A stretch of 18,467 bases of DNA from AM-2324 sp042091035 (GTDB lineage Bacteria; Bacteroidota; Bacteroidia; Chitinophagales; Saprospiraceae): the NCBI GenBank assembly GCA_042091035.1, contig JBELIG010000049.1:1-18467 (forward strand), read 5' to 3'. Below, one piece after another: positions 1-7,290 of this stretch (position 1 is the stretch's first letter; each line of letters opens with the position of its first letter). Position numbers and translations under genes: made by a program. A model generated the notes under the pieces. The model saw nothing but the letters and a program-made list of their open reading frames with translations, was not told the DNA's origin and made no database searches.

Positions 1-674
1 GAACATTCAATACCTACAAAATAAAGTAACAGAACATATTGACTCATGTATAACAAATATCTGCATGCAGATAAGCCTAAAAGCTTGAGCAAAATTTTAT
101 AATTCTGCTGTTCTAAAACTTCGAAGACATCAACATAGGATTTAAGTAGCTTAAATTTCCCAGCTAAATAATTGAATACTTTTTTGATCCAAGAAATCTT
201 GAAAAAGACAACAAAACCTGCTAGAGTTAGAAGAATAACCAATAGGGTGTATGAAGTATTGAAATAAGAAGAGAATTCAATCTGTTCGTTAAATAAAAAC
301 AAGACAGCAAGTATGCCTGCAGTCCATGTAATTAGATTTTGTGCAAAACCACCTAACAGAGTTGTCAAAATACCAGCACCTCGCTGATCAGGATCAACAC
401 CTGCTACCCGTCCAAAATATTCTCCGATTCTATTTGGGGTAACAAGAGATACAGATACCCCCATCAAAACACATTTAATACAAGTACGCCAACTAATTCT
501 ATGACGAACACGCATAGTCAGATACCATTTACCACATTCCGCTAACCAATTCAAAGGCATCAATAAAAAGGCGAAAGCCAAAAAGAACCAATTAGAAGAG
601 ATACTAAGCTTTAATAAAGCCATCTCTTTGGAACCAACCTCAAGCTTAGTAAATTGATATACTAATGAAACCAT
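1..674 (-). CDS. Flippase-like integral membrane protein (LPG synthase TM / UPF0104 family), C-terminus cut by window edge
   Basis: Reading the minus strand gives a continuous hydrophobic protein running off position 1. It contains the stretch VTPNRIGEYFGR followed by a long TM segment, the signature region of the lysylphosphatidylglycerol synthase TM domain / UPF0104 family. These are multi-pass inner-membrane proteins, some of which flip or transfer lipids; the substrate here cannot be told. The first ATG in frame is at 674, but it falls in the middle of the first TM helix, and the frame stays open and protein-like upstream (LKLKQVIKITIGILL) with no ATG, GTG or TTG until a TTG at 806. The true start is therefore upstream of 674 but unresolved. 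Divergent from ruvC. Family confident, start not. Confidence 0.75.
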   Translation of the reverse strand, partial: MVSLVYQFTKLEVGSKEMALLKLSISSNWFFLAFAFLLMPLNWLAECGKWYLTMRVRHRISWRTCIKCVLMGVSVSLVTPNRIGEYFGRVAGVDPDQRGAGILTTLLGGFAQNLITWTAGILAVLFLFNEQIEFSSYFNTSYTLLVILLTLAGFVVFFKISWIKKVFNYLAGKFKLLKSYVDVFEVLEQQNYKILLKLLGLSACRYLLYMSQYVLLLYFVGIEC

Positions 675-766
675 TAGTAAAATACCTATGGTTATCTTTA
701 TAACTTGCTTTAATTTTAGATTCCTGATATGTAGGAGTTTTGAAACTGGTGAAAAATCGAGGAGGA

Positions 767-774
767 CAAATATA
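767..774 (-). promoter_or_regulatory. Putative Bacteroidota -7 element (TATATTTG) for the flippase-like gene
   Basis: On the minus strand TATATTTG matches the TAnnTTTG consensus of Bacteroidota sigma factors. A TTTG at 794-791, 16 bases upstream, could serve as the -33 element. Transcription would begin near 760, which would exclude the TTG at 806 as the start codon of the downstream gene. Short motif in AT-rich DNA, so only moderate confidence. Confidence 0.4.
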
Positions 775-829
775 TAACACTTTGTTCGGACAAAAATGTT
801 CTGCAATCCTGATCACCTAAAAAATACAG

Positions 830-1393
830 ATGTCGACAAAAGCGAACTACAAAATTTTGGGAGTAGATCCAGGGACAAATATCCTAGGTTACGCGGTACT
901 TGAAGTGAAAGGTAAAAAACTTACCCCACTCGAAATGGGTGTTGTAAATCTTCAAAAACTGGGGGATCATTACGAAAAATTAAAACACATTTTTATTCGT
1001 ATTCAACAACTTATTGCAAGCCATCAAACCTCTGAAATGGCTGTAGAGGCTCCATTCTATGGCAAGAATGTTCAATCTATGCTCAAGTTGGGGCGGGCGC
1101 AAGGCGTTGCAATTGCAGCTGCGAAGGTAAGTGGTATTGATGTTGTTGAGTATTCACCAAAACGAATCAAGCAAGCAATTACAGGAAGTGGAAATGCTAG
1201 CAAAGAACAGGTTGCCAAAACTCTTGAAATGATTTATAAAATATCATTTGATGACCACTACCTAGATTCCTCTGATGCATTAGCAGCTGCGGTTTGTCAC
1301 TATCAAGAGCAGTCGTCTCCAGTAAAAAGAGGAAAGGGTAAGCAAGATTGGAGTAGTTTCTTATCTGAACATTCAAGCAGGATCATAAAATAA
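830..1393 (+). CDS. ruvC: Crossover junction endodeoxyribonuclease RuvC
   Basis: RuvC is the Holliday-junction resolvase that acts as a dimer with RuvAB, nicking opposing strands during recombinational repair. The protein is 187 aa, usual for the family (about 160-190). All four acidic metal-binding positions are visible: Asp13 in GVDPG, Glu73 in AVEAPF, and Asp146 and Asp149 in YLDSSDALAAA. The DNA-contact region FYGKNVQSMLKLGRAQG (76-92) is intact. A basic, Ser-rich tail (163-187) follows the catalytic core. The ATG at 830 leaves eight residues before the first core strand, a normal arrangement. It stands alone, without ruvA or ruvB next to it, which is common in Bacteroidota. Confidence 0.96.
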   Translation: MSTKANYKILGVDPGTNILGYAVLEVKGKKLTPLEMGVVNLQKLGDHYEKLKHIFIRIQQLIASHQTSEMAVEAPFYGKNVQSMLKLGRAQGVAIAAAKVSGIDVVEYSPKRIKQAITGSGNASKEQVAKTLEMIYKISFDDHYLDSSDALAAAVCHYQEQSSPVKRGKGKQDWSSFLSEHSSRIIK

Positions 1394-1517
1394 TCTTTAT
1401 CAACAGATTAAACTTAATCCGCCCTATAAAGTCAAAACTAGGTCACACCTTTACATTTATTTTATCGATTAAATCAATTAATCAGACGATTTAAAAGATA
1501 CTTTAAAAAGTAAATCG

Positions 1518-1525
1518 TATTTTTG
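1518..1525 (+). promoter_or_regulatory. Putative -7 promoter element (TATTTTTG) upstream of tatA
   Basis: TATTTTTG matches TAnnTTTG exactly and sits 25 bases before the tatA ATG, which would give a leader of roughly 15-20 bases. No clear TTG-type -33 element is seen at the expected distance. The rest of 1394-1550 holds only AT-rich sequence with no gene. Confidence 0.45.
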
Positions 1526-1550
1526 CAAGAGTAAAAAGAAATCAATTGTT

Positions 1551-1775
1551 ATGAATACAGCAATATTTGCATTGTTTAATTCTTTTGGGCCAGAGTGGAT
1601 TATAATCTTTCTGGCAATCATTCTTTTATTTGGAGGAAAGAAAATTCCTGAATTGATGAGAGGTATCGGCAAAGGTATCAGAGAATTCAATACAGCAAGA
1701 AATTCATTGGAAAATGAATTCAAGCATGGAATGAAAGAGGCTGAAAAAAAAGAAGCTGACAAAGACGAAAAATAA
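1551..1775 (+). CDS. tatA: Sec-independent translocase subunit TatA/TatE family
   Basis: A 74-aa protein with the standard TatA layout. It has a short N-terminus, one TM helix (about 15-28, EWIIIFLAIILLFGG), the hinge and amphipathic helix (GGKKIPELMRGIGKGIREF, 27-45) and a charged, Lys/Glu-rich tail. The FG hinge followed by KKIPEL is diagnostic of TatA/E rather than TatB. TatA oligomerises with TatC to move folded proteins across the inner membrane. No tatC is in the window, so its partner must be encoded elsewhere. It is closed directly by a strong terminator, so it is probably a single-gene transcript. Confidence 0.93.
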   Translation: MNTAIFALFNSFGPEWIIIFLAIILLFGGKKIPELMRGIGKGIREFNTARNSLENEFKHGMKEAEKKEADKDEK

Positions 1776-1800
1776 AATGCTGCCCATTGGGCAGCATTTT
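1774..1800. terminator. Bidirectional rho-independent terminator between tatA and the GH73 gene
   Basis: A perfect 12-bp stem (AAAATGCTGCCC, 1774-1785, pairing with GGGCAGCATTTT, 1789-1800) around a 3-base loop, continuing into a T run at 1797-1802. The A-rich left arm gives the mirror T run on the other strand, so the hairpin can stop both tatA and the convergent GH73 gene, whose stop codon begins one base after the stem. Confidence 0.92.
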
Positions 1801-2625
1801 TTATTTTACCTTGTCCAAAAGATGTAAATCCCACCGTTCGATCAAATTGATCAACTTTCTAGAATAACCGGGGTCAGTTGCATAACCTGCGGCTTTCAGG
1901 CCTTTTGACCAACCTTTATAATCGTCGATGTTCAGTTCATAAAGCGATGCATATCTGCTACGCTTTAAAAAATAACTATGATCTCTAAAACCTGACCAAA
2001 CGGATTCGTAATGCCTAAACCTGTCATTAGGTCCGTCCGAATAGAATGCAACACAAGCGCCCTTTATGTTCTTCTGATCATAACACTTAATACCAAAATG
2101 ATTTTTGTGCTTAACTGCAAGATTACTTCTGCCCGCATTACTCTCCAACAAAGCTTGAGCTATTGTTATAGATGCTGGAATACCATGGATTTTCATTTCT
2201 TCTATAGAAACCCCAGCGTATCTCTTTAAATATTCAAACTTTGGAAGTTCCTTGACTGAAACCCCCTTTGATGAAACTAATTTCTTCCATTTAGCTACAG
2301 ACATTGCCGCTGCAGAATCAGATTTATCAGCATTTAAAGATGCTAACTTCGTGTCATCAATGTTCGAACCATTTTCAACAACAGATAAAGATGCTGCTAG
2401 ATTGCTTGCTTGCTGCGACTCTTTATCAATAGCTTGTTCTTTGTTAAAAGAAAACGTGGGAAAACTTAATACGATCTGCCCTTTATTGTCCTTGTTTGAA
2501 TCTAACATCAGTAGCAGGACCAAAACAACAAGGATATTGTCTTTAAATTTGACAAGGAAAAAATTTAAAAAGCCAATAGTCAGCGCAAACATGCTAGGAA
2601 TTTTTTCGTAGATTATAGTTTTCAT
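1801..2625 (-). CDS. Membrane-anchored GH73 N-acetylglucosaminidase (peptidoglycan hydrolase)
   Basis: The C-terminal half (about 125-272 of 274) is a GH73 / FlgJ-type glucosaminidase domain, which cuts the GlcNAc-MurNAc glycan chain of peptidoglycan. The family hallmark SITIAQALLESNAGRSNLA (152-170) carries the catalytic Glu161. HFGIKC (176-181) and the C-terminal AGYATDPGYSRKLINLIE are also typical. The N-terminus has a cytoplasmic or hydrophobic start and a TM anchor at about 30-41, followed by a Ser/Asp/Asn-rich linker (60-110). The enzyme is therefore likely tethered in the inner membrane and acts in the periplasm on cell-wall growth or separation. No LysM repeats are present. Divergent from an AraC-type regulator that could control it. 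Confidence 0.88.
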   Translation of the reverse strand: MKTIIYEKIPSMFALTIGFLNFFLVKFKDNILVVLVLLLMLDSNKDNKGQIVLSFPTFSFNKEQAIDKESQQASNLAASLSVVENGSNIDDTKLASLNADKSDSAAAMSVAKWKKLVSSKGVSVKELPKFEYLKRYAGVSIEEMKIHGIPASITIAQALLESNAGRSNLAVKHKNHFGIKCYDQKNIKGACVAFYSDGPNDRFRHYESVWSGFRDHSYFLKRSRYASLYELNIDDYKGWSKGLKAAGYATDPGYSRKLINLIERWDLHLLDKVK

Positions 2626-2637
2626 AAATCACGTTTT

Positions 2638-2654
2638 TAAAACATTTTGTTTTA
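2638..2654. promoter_or_regulatory. Palindrome TAAAACA-ttt-TGTTTTA, candidate operator
   Basis: A 7-bp perfect inverted repeat with a 3-base spacer, 13 bases upstream of the GH73 start codon in the divergent intergenic region. Its half-site (AAAACA / TGTTTT) closely resembles the arms of the larger palindrome at 2667-2700 (AAAACAAA / TTTGTTTT). Two related dyads between divergent genes suggest regulator binding, but low sequence complexity weakens this. Confidence 0.4.
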
Positions 2655-2666
2655 CAAACTTAATCC

Positions 2667-2700
2667 ATTTAAAACAAAAAAACAACAATTTGTTTTAAAT
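2667..2700. repeat. 12-bp perfect inverted repeat in divergent promoter region, candidate operator
   Basis: ATTTAAAACAAA (2667-2678) and TTTGTTTTAAAT (2689-2700) are exact reverse complements separated by 10 bases. The right arm ends 15 bases before the ATG of the AraC-type regulator gene. There is no T run consistent with a terminator for an upstream gene, since both neighbouring genes point away, so a regulatory dyad is more likely than a terminator. Confidence 0.5.
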
Positions 2701-2715
2701 ATTTGATTTTTATAA

Positions 2716-3714
2716 ATGATTCAAGAATTATATCACATCAGTGGCATCCTTTTGTATTTCAGTTGCTTATGCATAAGTAGCTGTGCCTTTTTATATTTCT
2801 TCAGAAAAAGAGGTAATTATAGATCAAACTTCTTTCTAGCGCTATTTTTTATTGCCTTCGGCATGGCCTTAATCCGCAACGGGCTTATACTTTCAGGCCA
2901 AATAGAGCCAGATAATCAGCTTACATCTGCACTGTGGAATATCATTTGGTTTGGGCCATTATTCTTTTATTACATCAAACTAATCATCTATCCACATTAT
3001 CTGCTTAGGGGATCAGATTTAAAACATTTTGTTTTACCAATTGCTCAGACACTAATTCATAGTGTAATAAGTATTCAAGCATTAATGAATCCCGGACAAG
3101 AAAACACCTACTTCAAATATTTATATTCAATCGAAGGAATAATCTTCTTACTCACATTTTTTCCCTACATCATCCTTTCATTCCGATACATTAAATACGC
3201 CACAGTTTCAGAGCCTTCACAACCTGTATGGAGAGAAAAAAAATTACTTTGGCTTAAAAGAATTACAAAGGTGCTTTTTGTACTTGCATTTATCAATTCG
3301 ACTTACGTAATCACAAACTTCTTATCCAAATTCATCTTTGCCGATGAATTATCTAGCCTACCAAGCTATTTCCTTTTTTCGGAATTCTCTTTTAGTTTGA
3401 TTGCGATTTGGATTGCCTACCAAGCGATTAAACTTGTTTTGGGCAAAGCATATATTTACAAGGAAAACAGTACAGAAAATCAAACATTTAAAGATTTACT
3501 TCATAAAGAAAAAATCTTTCTAGATGCAGACCTAAATGTATCCTTATTTACAAAAAAGAAAACCGAGCAAAAGGCATTGTATACTCTTGTCCTAAAAGAA
3601 CGTGCAAATCATTTACGAAACCTGCGTAAACATGGCAAATATGGCACACATCAATTAAAGAGTTTGATCTATCGAGCCGGTTATCCAAATCATTGGATCT
3701 ATAAGAAAAAATAA
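2716..3714 (+). CDS. 7-TM AraC-type membrane regulator with degenerate HTH domain
   Basis: Residues 1-245 hold about seven hydrophobic helices (near 8-29, 39-59, 73-92, 103-122, 136-157, 183-203, 218-242). This layout is shared by Bacteroidota membrane proteins that carry a C-terminal AraC HTH. The last ~75 residues start like that domain (FKDLLHKEKIFLDADLNVS, where homologues read EKxYLNPDLTLS) and end with LKSLIYRAGYPNHWIYKKK, which resembles the second HTH helix pair (LAxxAGFxNxxxFxRxFKK). The middle, where the first recognition helix should be, is unusual (TKKKTEQKALYTLVLKERANH), and the protein stops directly at KKK without the usual tail. It may be an eroded or altered DNA-binding domain. 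Fold assignment is by pattern only; the signal sensed is unknown. Divergent from the GH73 gene. Confidence 0.65.
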   Translation: MIQELYHISGILLYFSCLCISSCAFLYFFRKRGNYRSNFFLALFFIAFGMALIRNGLILSGQIEPDNQLTSALWNIIWFGPLFFYYIKLIIYPHYLLRGSDLKHFVLPIAQTLIHSVISIQALMNPGQENTYFKYLYSIEGIIFLLTFFPYIILSFRYIKYATVSEPSQPVWREKKLLWLKRITKVLFVLAFINSTYVITNFLSKFIFADELSSLPSYFLFSEFSFSLIAIWIAYQAIKLVLGKAYIYKENSTENQTFKDLLHKEKIFLDADLNVSLFTKKKTEQKALYTLVLKERANHLRNLRKHGKYGTHQLKSLIYRAGYPNHWIYKKK

Positions 3715-3811
3715 GTCTCTGCCTCAATCTGAATAACTGAAAGTTCTTAATACTTGAGCACTTGTTAAAATTCAAGTTAGCTGTGCTAATCCAAAGCAGT
3801 TTTTATACCTT

Positions 3812-3819
3812 TATTTTTG
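3812..3819 (+). promoter_or_regulatory. Putative -7 promoter element (TATTTTTG) for the Lol-like operon
   Basis: TATTTTTG fits TAnnTTTG and lies 56 bases before the ATG of the LolA-like gene, the first gene of the five-gene operon. The surrounding 161-base intergenic stretch (3715-3875) holds no gene. No convincing -33 TTG is seen at the usual distance. Confidence 0.4.
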
Positions 3820-3875
3820 CTAAACAGACATCTTTTTAGACTACTATGTGTTTCAAATAAAAAAAGAAGCGAAGT

Positions 3876-4637
3876 ATGAAATTCCTTACAAGCACCCTAT
3901 TATTCTTATTGTTTATCTGCGCGCCTGTAGATCAGATTAAAGGCCAAAATCTTACCTCAAAGCAGATCATCCAGAAGGTTGAAAATACTATGCGTGGAAA
4001 TAGTAATTTTAGTGAGCTAAAAATGACAATAATCCGCCCCGATTGGTCTAGAGAAATGACTATGAAATCGTGGGCTAAAGGAGAAAATTATGCCCTAATT
4101 CAAATAACAGGGCCAGCAAGAGACAAAGGAACAACGTTTCTAAAGAGAGAAAATGAACTTTGGAATTGGCAACCGAAGATCAATAAAACAATCAAAATGC
4201 CACCTTCTATGTTGACACAATCATGGATGGGTTCTGATTTCTCCAATGATGACTTGGTAAGACAAAGTTCATTCGTAAATGACTTCACACACGAGGCATT
4301 AGCAGATGAGAAAGTTGAAGGCAGAGACTGCTACGTAATCATGCTAACTCCAAAGGAAGGTGTTCCCGTTGTTTGGGGAAGCATCAAATTCTGGATTGAC
4401 AAAAAAGAATTCATCCAAATGAAATCTGAGTTTTATGATGAAGACGAATATCTTGTTAGCACTATAGAGTTCTCACAGATCAAAAACATGGCTGGTAGAC
4501 CTATACCAACAGTGCTTACTATTACTCCTGCGGAGGATGAAGCCAATAAGACTATTATAGAGTATCTAAACCTTGAGTTCGATAGAAAATACAATGATAG
4601 TTTCTTTACCATTCAAAATATGAAGCGCATCAAATAA
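3876..4637 (+). CDS. LolA-like periplasmic outer-membrane lipoprotein-sorting protein
   Basis: A 253-aa secreted protein with a signal peptide (1-23; hydrophobic core 6-16, likely cleavage before Gln24) and no lipobox cysteine, so it should be soluble in the periplasm. The mature part matches the COG2834 / LolA-like family that travels with transporters: ITGPARDKGTTFLKREN (77-93), LWNWQPKINKTIKMPP (95-110) and SMLTQSWMGSDFSNDDL (111-127) are its conserved core. Such proteins form a half-barrel with a hydrophobic cavity that shields acyl chains. It begins a tight operon with two FtsX/LolC-type permeases, an ATPase and a beta-barrel, so it is likely the dedicated carrier of that system rather than the housekeeping LolA. 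The substrate, lipoprotein or another lipid, is not known. Confidence 0.85.
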   Translation: MKFLTSTLLFLLFICAPVDQIKGQNLTSKQIIQKVENTMRGNSNFSELKMTIIRPDWSREMTMKSWAKGENYALIQITGPARDKGTTFLKRENELWNWQPKINKTIKMPPSMLTQSWMGSDFSNDDLVRQSSFVNDFTHEALADEKVEGRDCYVIMLTPKEGVPVVWGSIKFWIDKKEFIQMKSEFYDEDEYLVSTIEFSQIKNMAGRPIPTVLTITPAEDEANKTIIEYLNLEFDRKYNDSFFTIQNMKRIK

Positions 4638-4638
4638 T

Positions 4639-6029
4639 ATGAAAAAGATATTAAATCTAGCCTGGAGAAATATTTGGAGGAATAAAAGAAGAACACTTAT
4701 CACAGCAGCATCGGTTTTCTTTGCTGTTTTGTTTTCGAGCTCCATGAAATCACTCCAAAAAGGTGCATGGAATGAAATGATCAAAAATGTGACCTCCTTA
4801 CACATAGGTTATGCACAAATNNNNNNNNNNNNNNNNNNNNNNNNNNNNNNNNNNNNNNNNNNNNNNNNNNNNNNNNNNNNNNNNNNNNNNNNNNNNNNNN
4901 NNNNNNNNNNNNNNNNNNNNCATGGAATGAAATGATCAAAAATGTGACCTCCTTACACATAGGTTATGCACAAATTCACGCTAAAGGCTTTTGGCAGGAA
5001 CGATCAATAAATACAAGTTTAGAAGAATCTTTGATAAAGGAGCAACTTGAAGAAATTGAAACAGAAGGTCTGATAGACTACCTCCCAAGGATCGAATCAT
5101 TTGCACTGGCCTCATCCGGAGAAAAATCGAGTGCTGTACTTGTAGTGGGAGCAGACTTAGAAAAAGAACATAAGCTAGGGCAATTAGAAAATAGAATGGT
5201 AGAAGGTTCTCTGCTTTCAAGCAATGAACACGGTGTGATCCTTGCAGAAGGACTTGCAAAAAAACTAAACCTTGGACTCGAGGATAGTCTAATCCTAAGC
5301 AGTGTGGGTTACCATGCGAGTAGTGCCATTGATTTATACCCAATAAAAGGAATCGTAAGCTTTAATAACCCTGAACTCAACAAACAGTTTTGCTATTTAG
5401 ACATCAAAACAGCCCAAACCTTTTATGGTGCAGAAGGCATGCTGACAGGGATTGTCCTTAATGTCGAAAACAACAATGTCCTAGAATCTATAGTCACTAA
5501 TTTGAGATCAAAACTAGACTCAGAAAAATACGATGTGATGGATTGGATGGAAATGATGCCTGACTTGATGCAAGCCAAAAATCTCGATGCAGCAGGTTCA
5601 CTCTTAGTGTTGGGCATATTGTACATAATAATCACCTTTGGAATATTTGGAACACTTTTGATGATGACACGTGAACGTCAATATGAATTTGGTGTACTCA
5701 CGGCAATCGGGATGAAAAAACAACTCCTTGCATTTTCAGTTTGGTTGGAAATTCTTTTCATGGGCTTTGTTGGCGCAATAGCAGGCATTGTTGGAAGTAT
5801 TCCAATTGTGCAATACTTTGTTAGTAATCCTATTGACATGACGAAGTTCAGTAAAGATGCAGCAAACACTTATGAGAAGTTTGGTTTCCATCCAGTATTT
5901 CCAATGAGTTTTGATATAAACATTTTTGTAGGTCAGGCATTAATCGTATTCCTAATTTGCACGGTATTGGCTATATACCCAATCCTTGTAATTCGTTCAC
6001 TGAAGCCGATTCAGGCAATGAGAAAATAA
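4639..6029 (+). CDS. LolC/E-type ABC transporter permease (FtsX/MacB_PCD family), interrupted by an assembly gap
   Basis: Starts one base after the LolA-like stop. As deposited the frame is broken by 100 N and a second copy of 55 bases. Merging the two copies (4639-4820 joined to 4976-6029) gives an uninterrupted 411-aa protein, almost the same length as the 413-aa neighbour permease. The merged protein has the N-terminal LAWRNIWRNKRR followed by TM1 (about 20-36), a periplasmic domain (40-265), and three C-terminal TM helices (about 268-291, 315-337, 378-400). The FtsX signature TRERQYEFGVLTAIGMKK (about 292-309) is intact. It would pair with the next permease and the ATPase in a type-VII ABC exporter, which works mechanically on periplasmic substrates. 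The apparent ATG start at 4932 is a product of the false gap. Confidence 0.9.
4766..4820 (+). repeat. Left copy of 55-bp exact duplication flanking the N gap
   Basis: Identical over all 55 bases to 4921-4975. The match begins at CATGGAATGAAATG and ends at the last base before the Ns. Best read as contig-end overlap rather than a biological repeat. Confidence 0.95.
4821..4920. other. Assembly gap of exactly 100 N (probably spurious)
   Basis: A run of exactly 100 N, a conventional placeholder for a gap of unknown size. Because both flanks carry the same 55-mer and merging them restores an in-frame gene of expected length, the real distance is probably negative (an overlap of 55 bases). Confidence 0.95.
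4921..4975 (+). repeat. Right copy of 55-bp exact duplication flanking the N gap
   Basis: Second copy of 4766-4820, starting at the first base after the Ns. After it the sequence continues in frame with the permease. Confidence 0.95.
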
Positions 6030-6036
6030 TAATCTA

Positions 6037-7278
6037 ATGTTACTAAAAATAGCTTGGCGAAATATTTGGCGAAGTAAACTTAGGTCCTTCGTAGTTATAG
6101 GCTCCATTGCCATAGGAGTATGGTCACTTGTATTCCTGCTTAGTTTCTCTAGAGGCATGATTATGACCTATATCGAAAAAGCCATAGAAAATCAGACCTC
6201 GCACATCCAAGTCCATAACCCAGCGTTCATAAACGCAGATGTTGAGGCTAATGAATTGGAAAAAGCACCCTATAATTTTATCCAAGATGTTACAAAGGTA
6301 AAAGAAGCACTTGCTGCGGATCCAAAAGTTGAGGCTTTCGCAATGCGCTCTTACGCACACCAGACTTTTGTAGGGGTTGCAGGAAAAACGGGGGTAGCAA
6401 ATGTTTATGGAATCAACCCAAATCAGGAAAAAGCCGTAACAAATATTCATAGTCTTGTGATTGAAGGAGACTATTTTGAGAAGGACAAGAAGAATCAAAT
6501 ACTAATTAGTGCATCACAAGCTGAAAAGTATAATATAGGCATCAGGAAAAAGGTGGTACTCTCCTTTACCGATAAAAATGGTATTCCAACAAAGGTCGCC
6601 TTCAGAGTTTGTGGAATCTATGATACAAAAAATCAACTACAGGATCAATTCAATGTCTATGTGAGACAAAAAGATCTAAATAGAGTTTTAGGACTTGGAG
6701 AAGAAAGTCACGAAATAGCTGTGTTTGTAAATGATGTAGACGGAGTAGATGCGATACAAGAAAACCTTTCTGCTTTACTTCCCAGTCAGCTGGTTCGGGT
6801 TTATGATCAGATCTCTCCAGAAATAGAATTATTCAATGTGCAAATTCAGCTAAGTACATTCATCTTTACTTTTATTTTTATGCTGGGTCTCATATTCGGA
6901 ATCATAAACACCATGTTAATGGCTGTACTTGAGCGTATGAGAGAATTAGGGATGCTAATGGCAATAGGTATGAACAAAGCAAAGGTATTCAAAATGATCA
7001 CCTTAGAAACCTTGTTACTTGGATTGATATCCGCCCCAATAGGTATGCTTATAGGAACCTTATCTGTTGGCTATTTCAAAAGAGTAGGCTTGGATCTTTC
7101 AAACTTTTCCAAAGGCATGCAGAAATTTGGAATGTCAGAGATTGTCTATCCTGAATCTAGTGGGGATATGTACATCACATTTGGAATAGCTGTATTGATT
7201 ACTGCAATTCTCGGTTCTCTTTATCCTGCATTCAAAGCCATAAGCCTTAGGCCAGTGGAAGCAATCAGAAAAATTTAA
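6037..7278 (+). CDS. Second LolC/E-type ABC transporter permease (FtsX/MacB_PCD family)
   Basis: A 413-aa paralogue of the preceding permease, beginning 7 bases after its stop. It shares the N-terminal IAWRNIWRSKLR before TM1 (about 17-36), a large periplasmic domain (about 40-275), and three C-terminal TM helices. The cytoplasmic coupling motif LERMRELGMLMAIGMNK sits between the second and third TM helices. The C-terminus YPAFKAISLRPVEAIRKI is the usual ending of FtsX-like permeases. Together with the upstream permease it should form the LolCE-like heterodimer that extracts a lipidated substrate from the inner membrane and hands it to the LolA-like carrier. Which of the two is the LolC-like, carrier-binding subunit cannot be told by eye. 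Confidence 0.92.
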   Translation: MLLKIAWRNIWRSKLRSFVVIGSIAIGVWSLVFLLSFSRGMIMTYIEKAIENQTSHIQVHNPAFINADVEANELEKAPYNFIQDVTKVKEALAADPKVEAFAMRSYAHQTFVGVAGKTGVANVYGINPNQEKAVTNIHSLVIEGDYFEKDKKNQILISASQAEKYNIGIRKKVVLSFTDKNGIPTKVAFRVCGIYDTKNQLQDQFNVYVRQKDLNRVLGLGEESHEIAVFVNDVDGVDAIQENLSALLPSQLVRVYDQISPEIELFNVQIQLSTFIFTFIFMLGLIFGIINTMLMAVLERMRELGMLMAIGMNKAKVFKMITLETLLLGLISAPIGMLIGTLSVGYFKRVGLDLSNFSKGMQKFGMSEIVYPESSGDMYITFGIAVLITAILGSLYPAFKAISLRPVEAIRKI

Positions 7279-7290
7279 AACGATTGAATT

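Noticed and set aside
1394..1550. Small RNA or extra small gene between ruvC and tatA
   Set aside because: Only AT-rich sequence with short imperfect dyads; apart from the -7 element nothing stands out.
1478..1834. 118-aa minus-strand open frame covering tatA
   Set aside because: Runs through the terminator and is antisense to an unmistakable TatA.
2011..2611. Two open frames on the plus strand inside the GH73 gene
   Set aside because: They lie opposite a clear GH73 protein, have no recognisable motifs and no start signals.
3752..3777. Inverted repeat ACTTGA / TCAAGT after the regulator gene, possible terminator
   Set aside because: Only 6 bp with a 14-base loop and no T run after it; too weak to call.
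4766..4975. Tandem duplication or mobile-element target site around the N run
   Set aside because: 55 bases is far too long for a target-site duplication, and the match starts and stops exactly at the gap edges, which fits an assembly overlap.
4981..5343. 120-aa minus-strand open frame within the first permease
   Set aside because: Antisense shadow of the periplasmic domain; low-complexity Leu-rich translation with no family features.
4932..6029. Separate permease gene starting with an ATG at 4932
   Set aside because: That ATG is an internal Met (residue 47) of the merged permease, exposed only because of the false gap.
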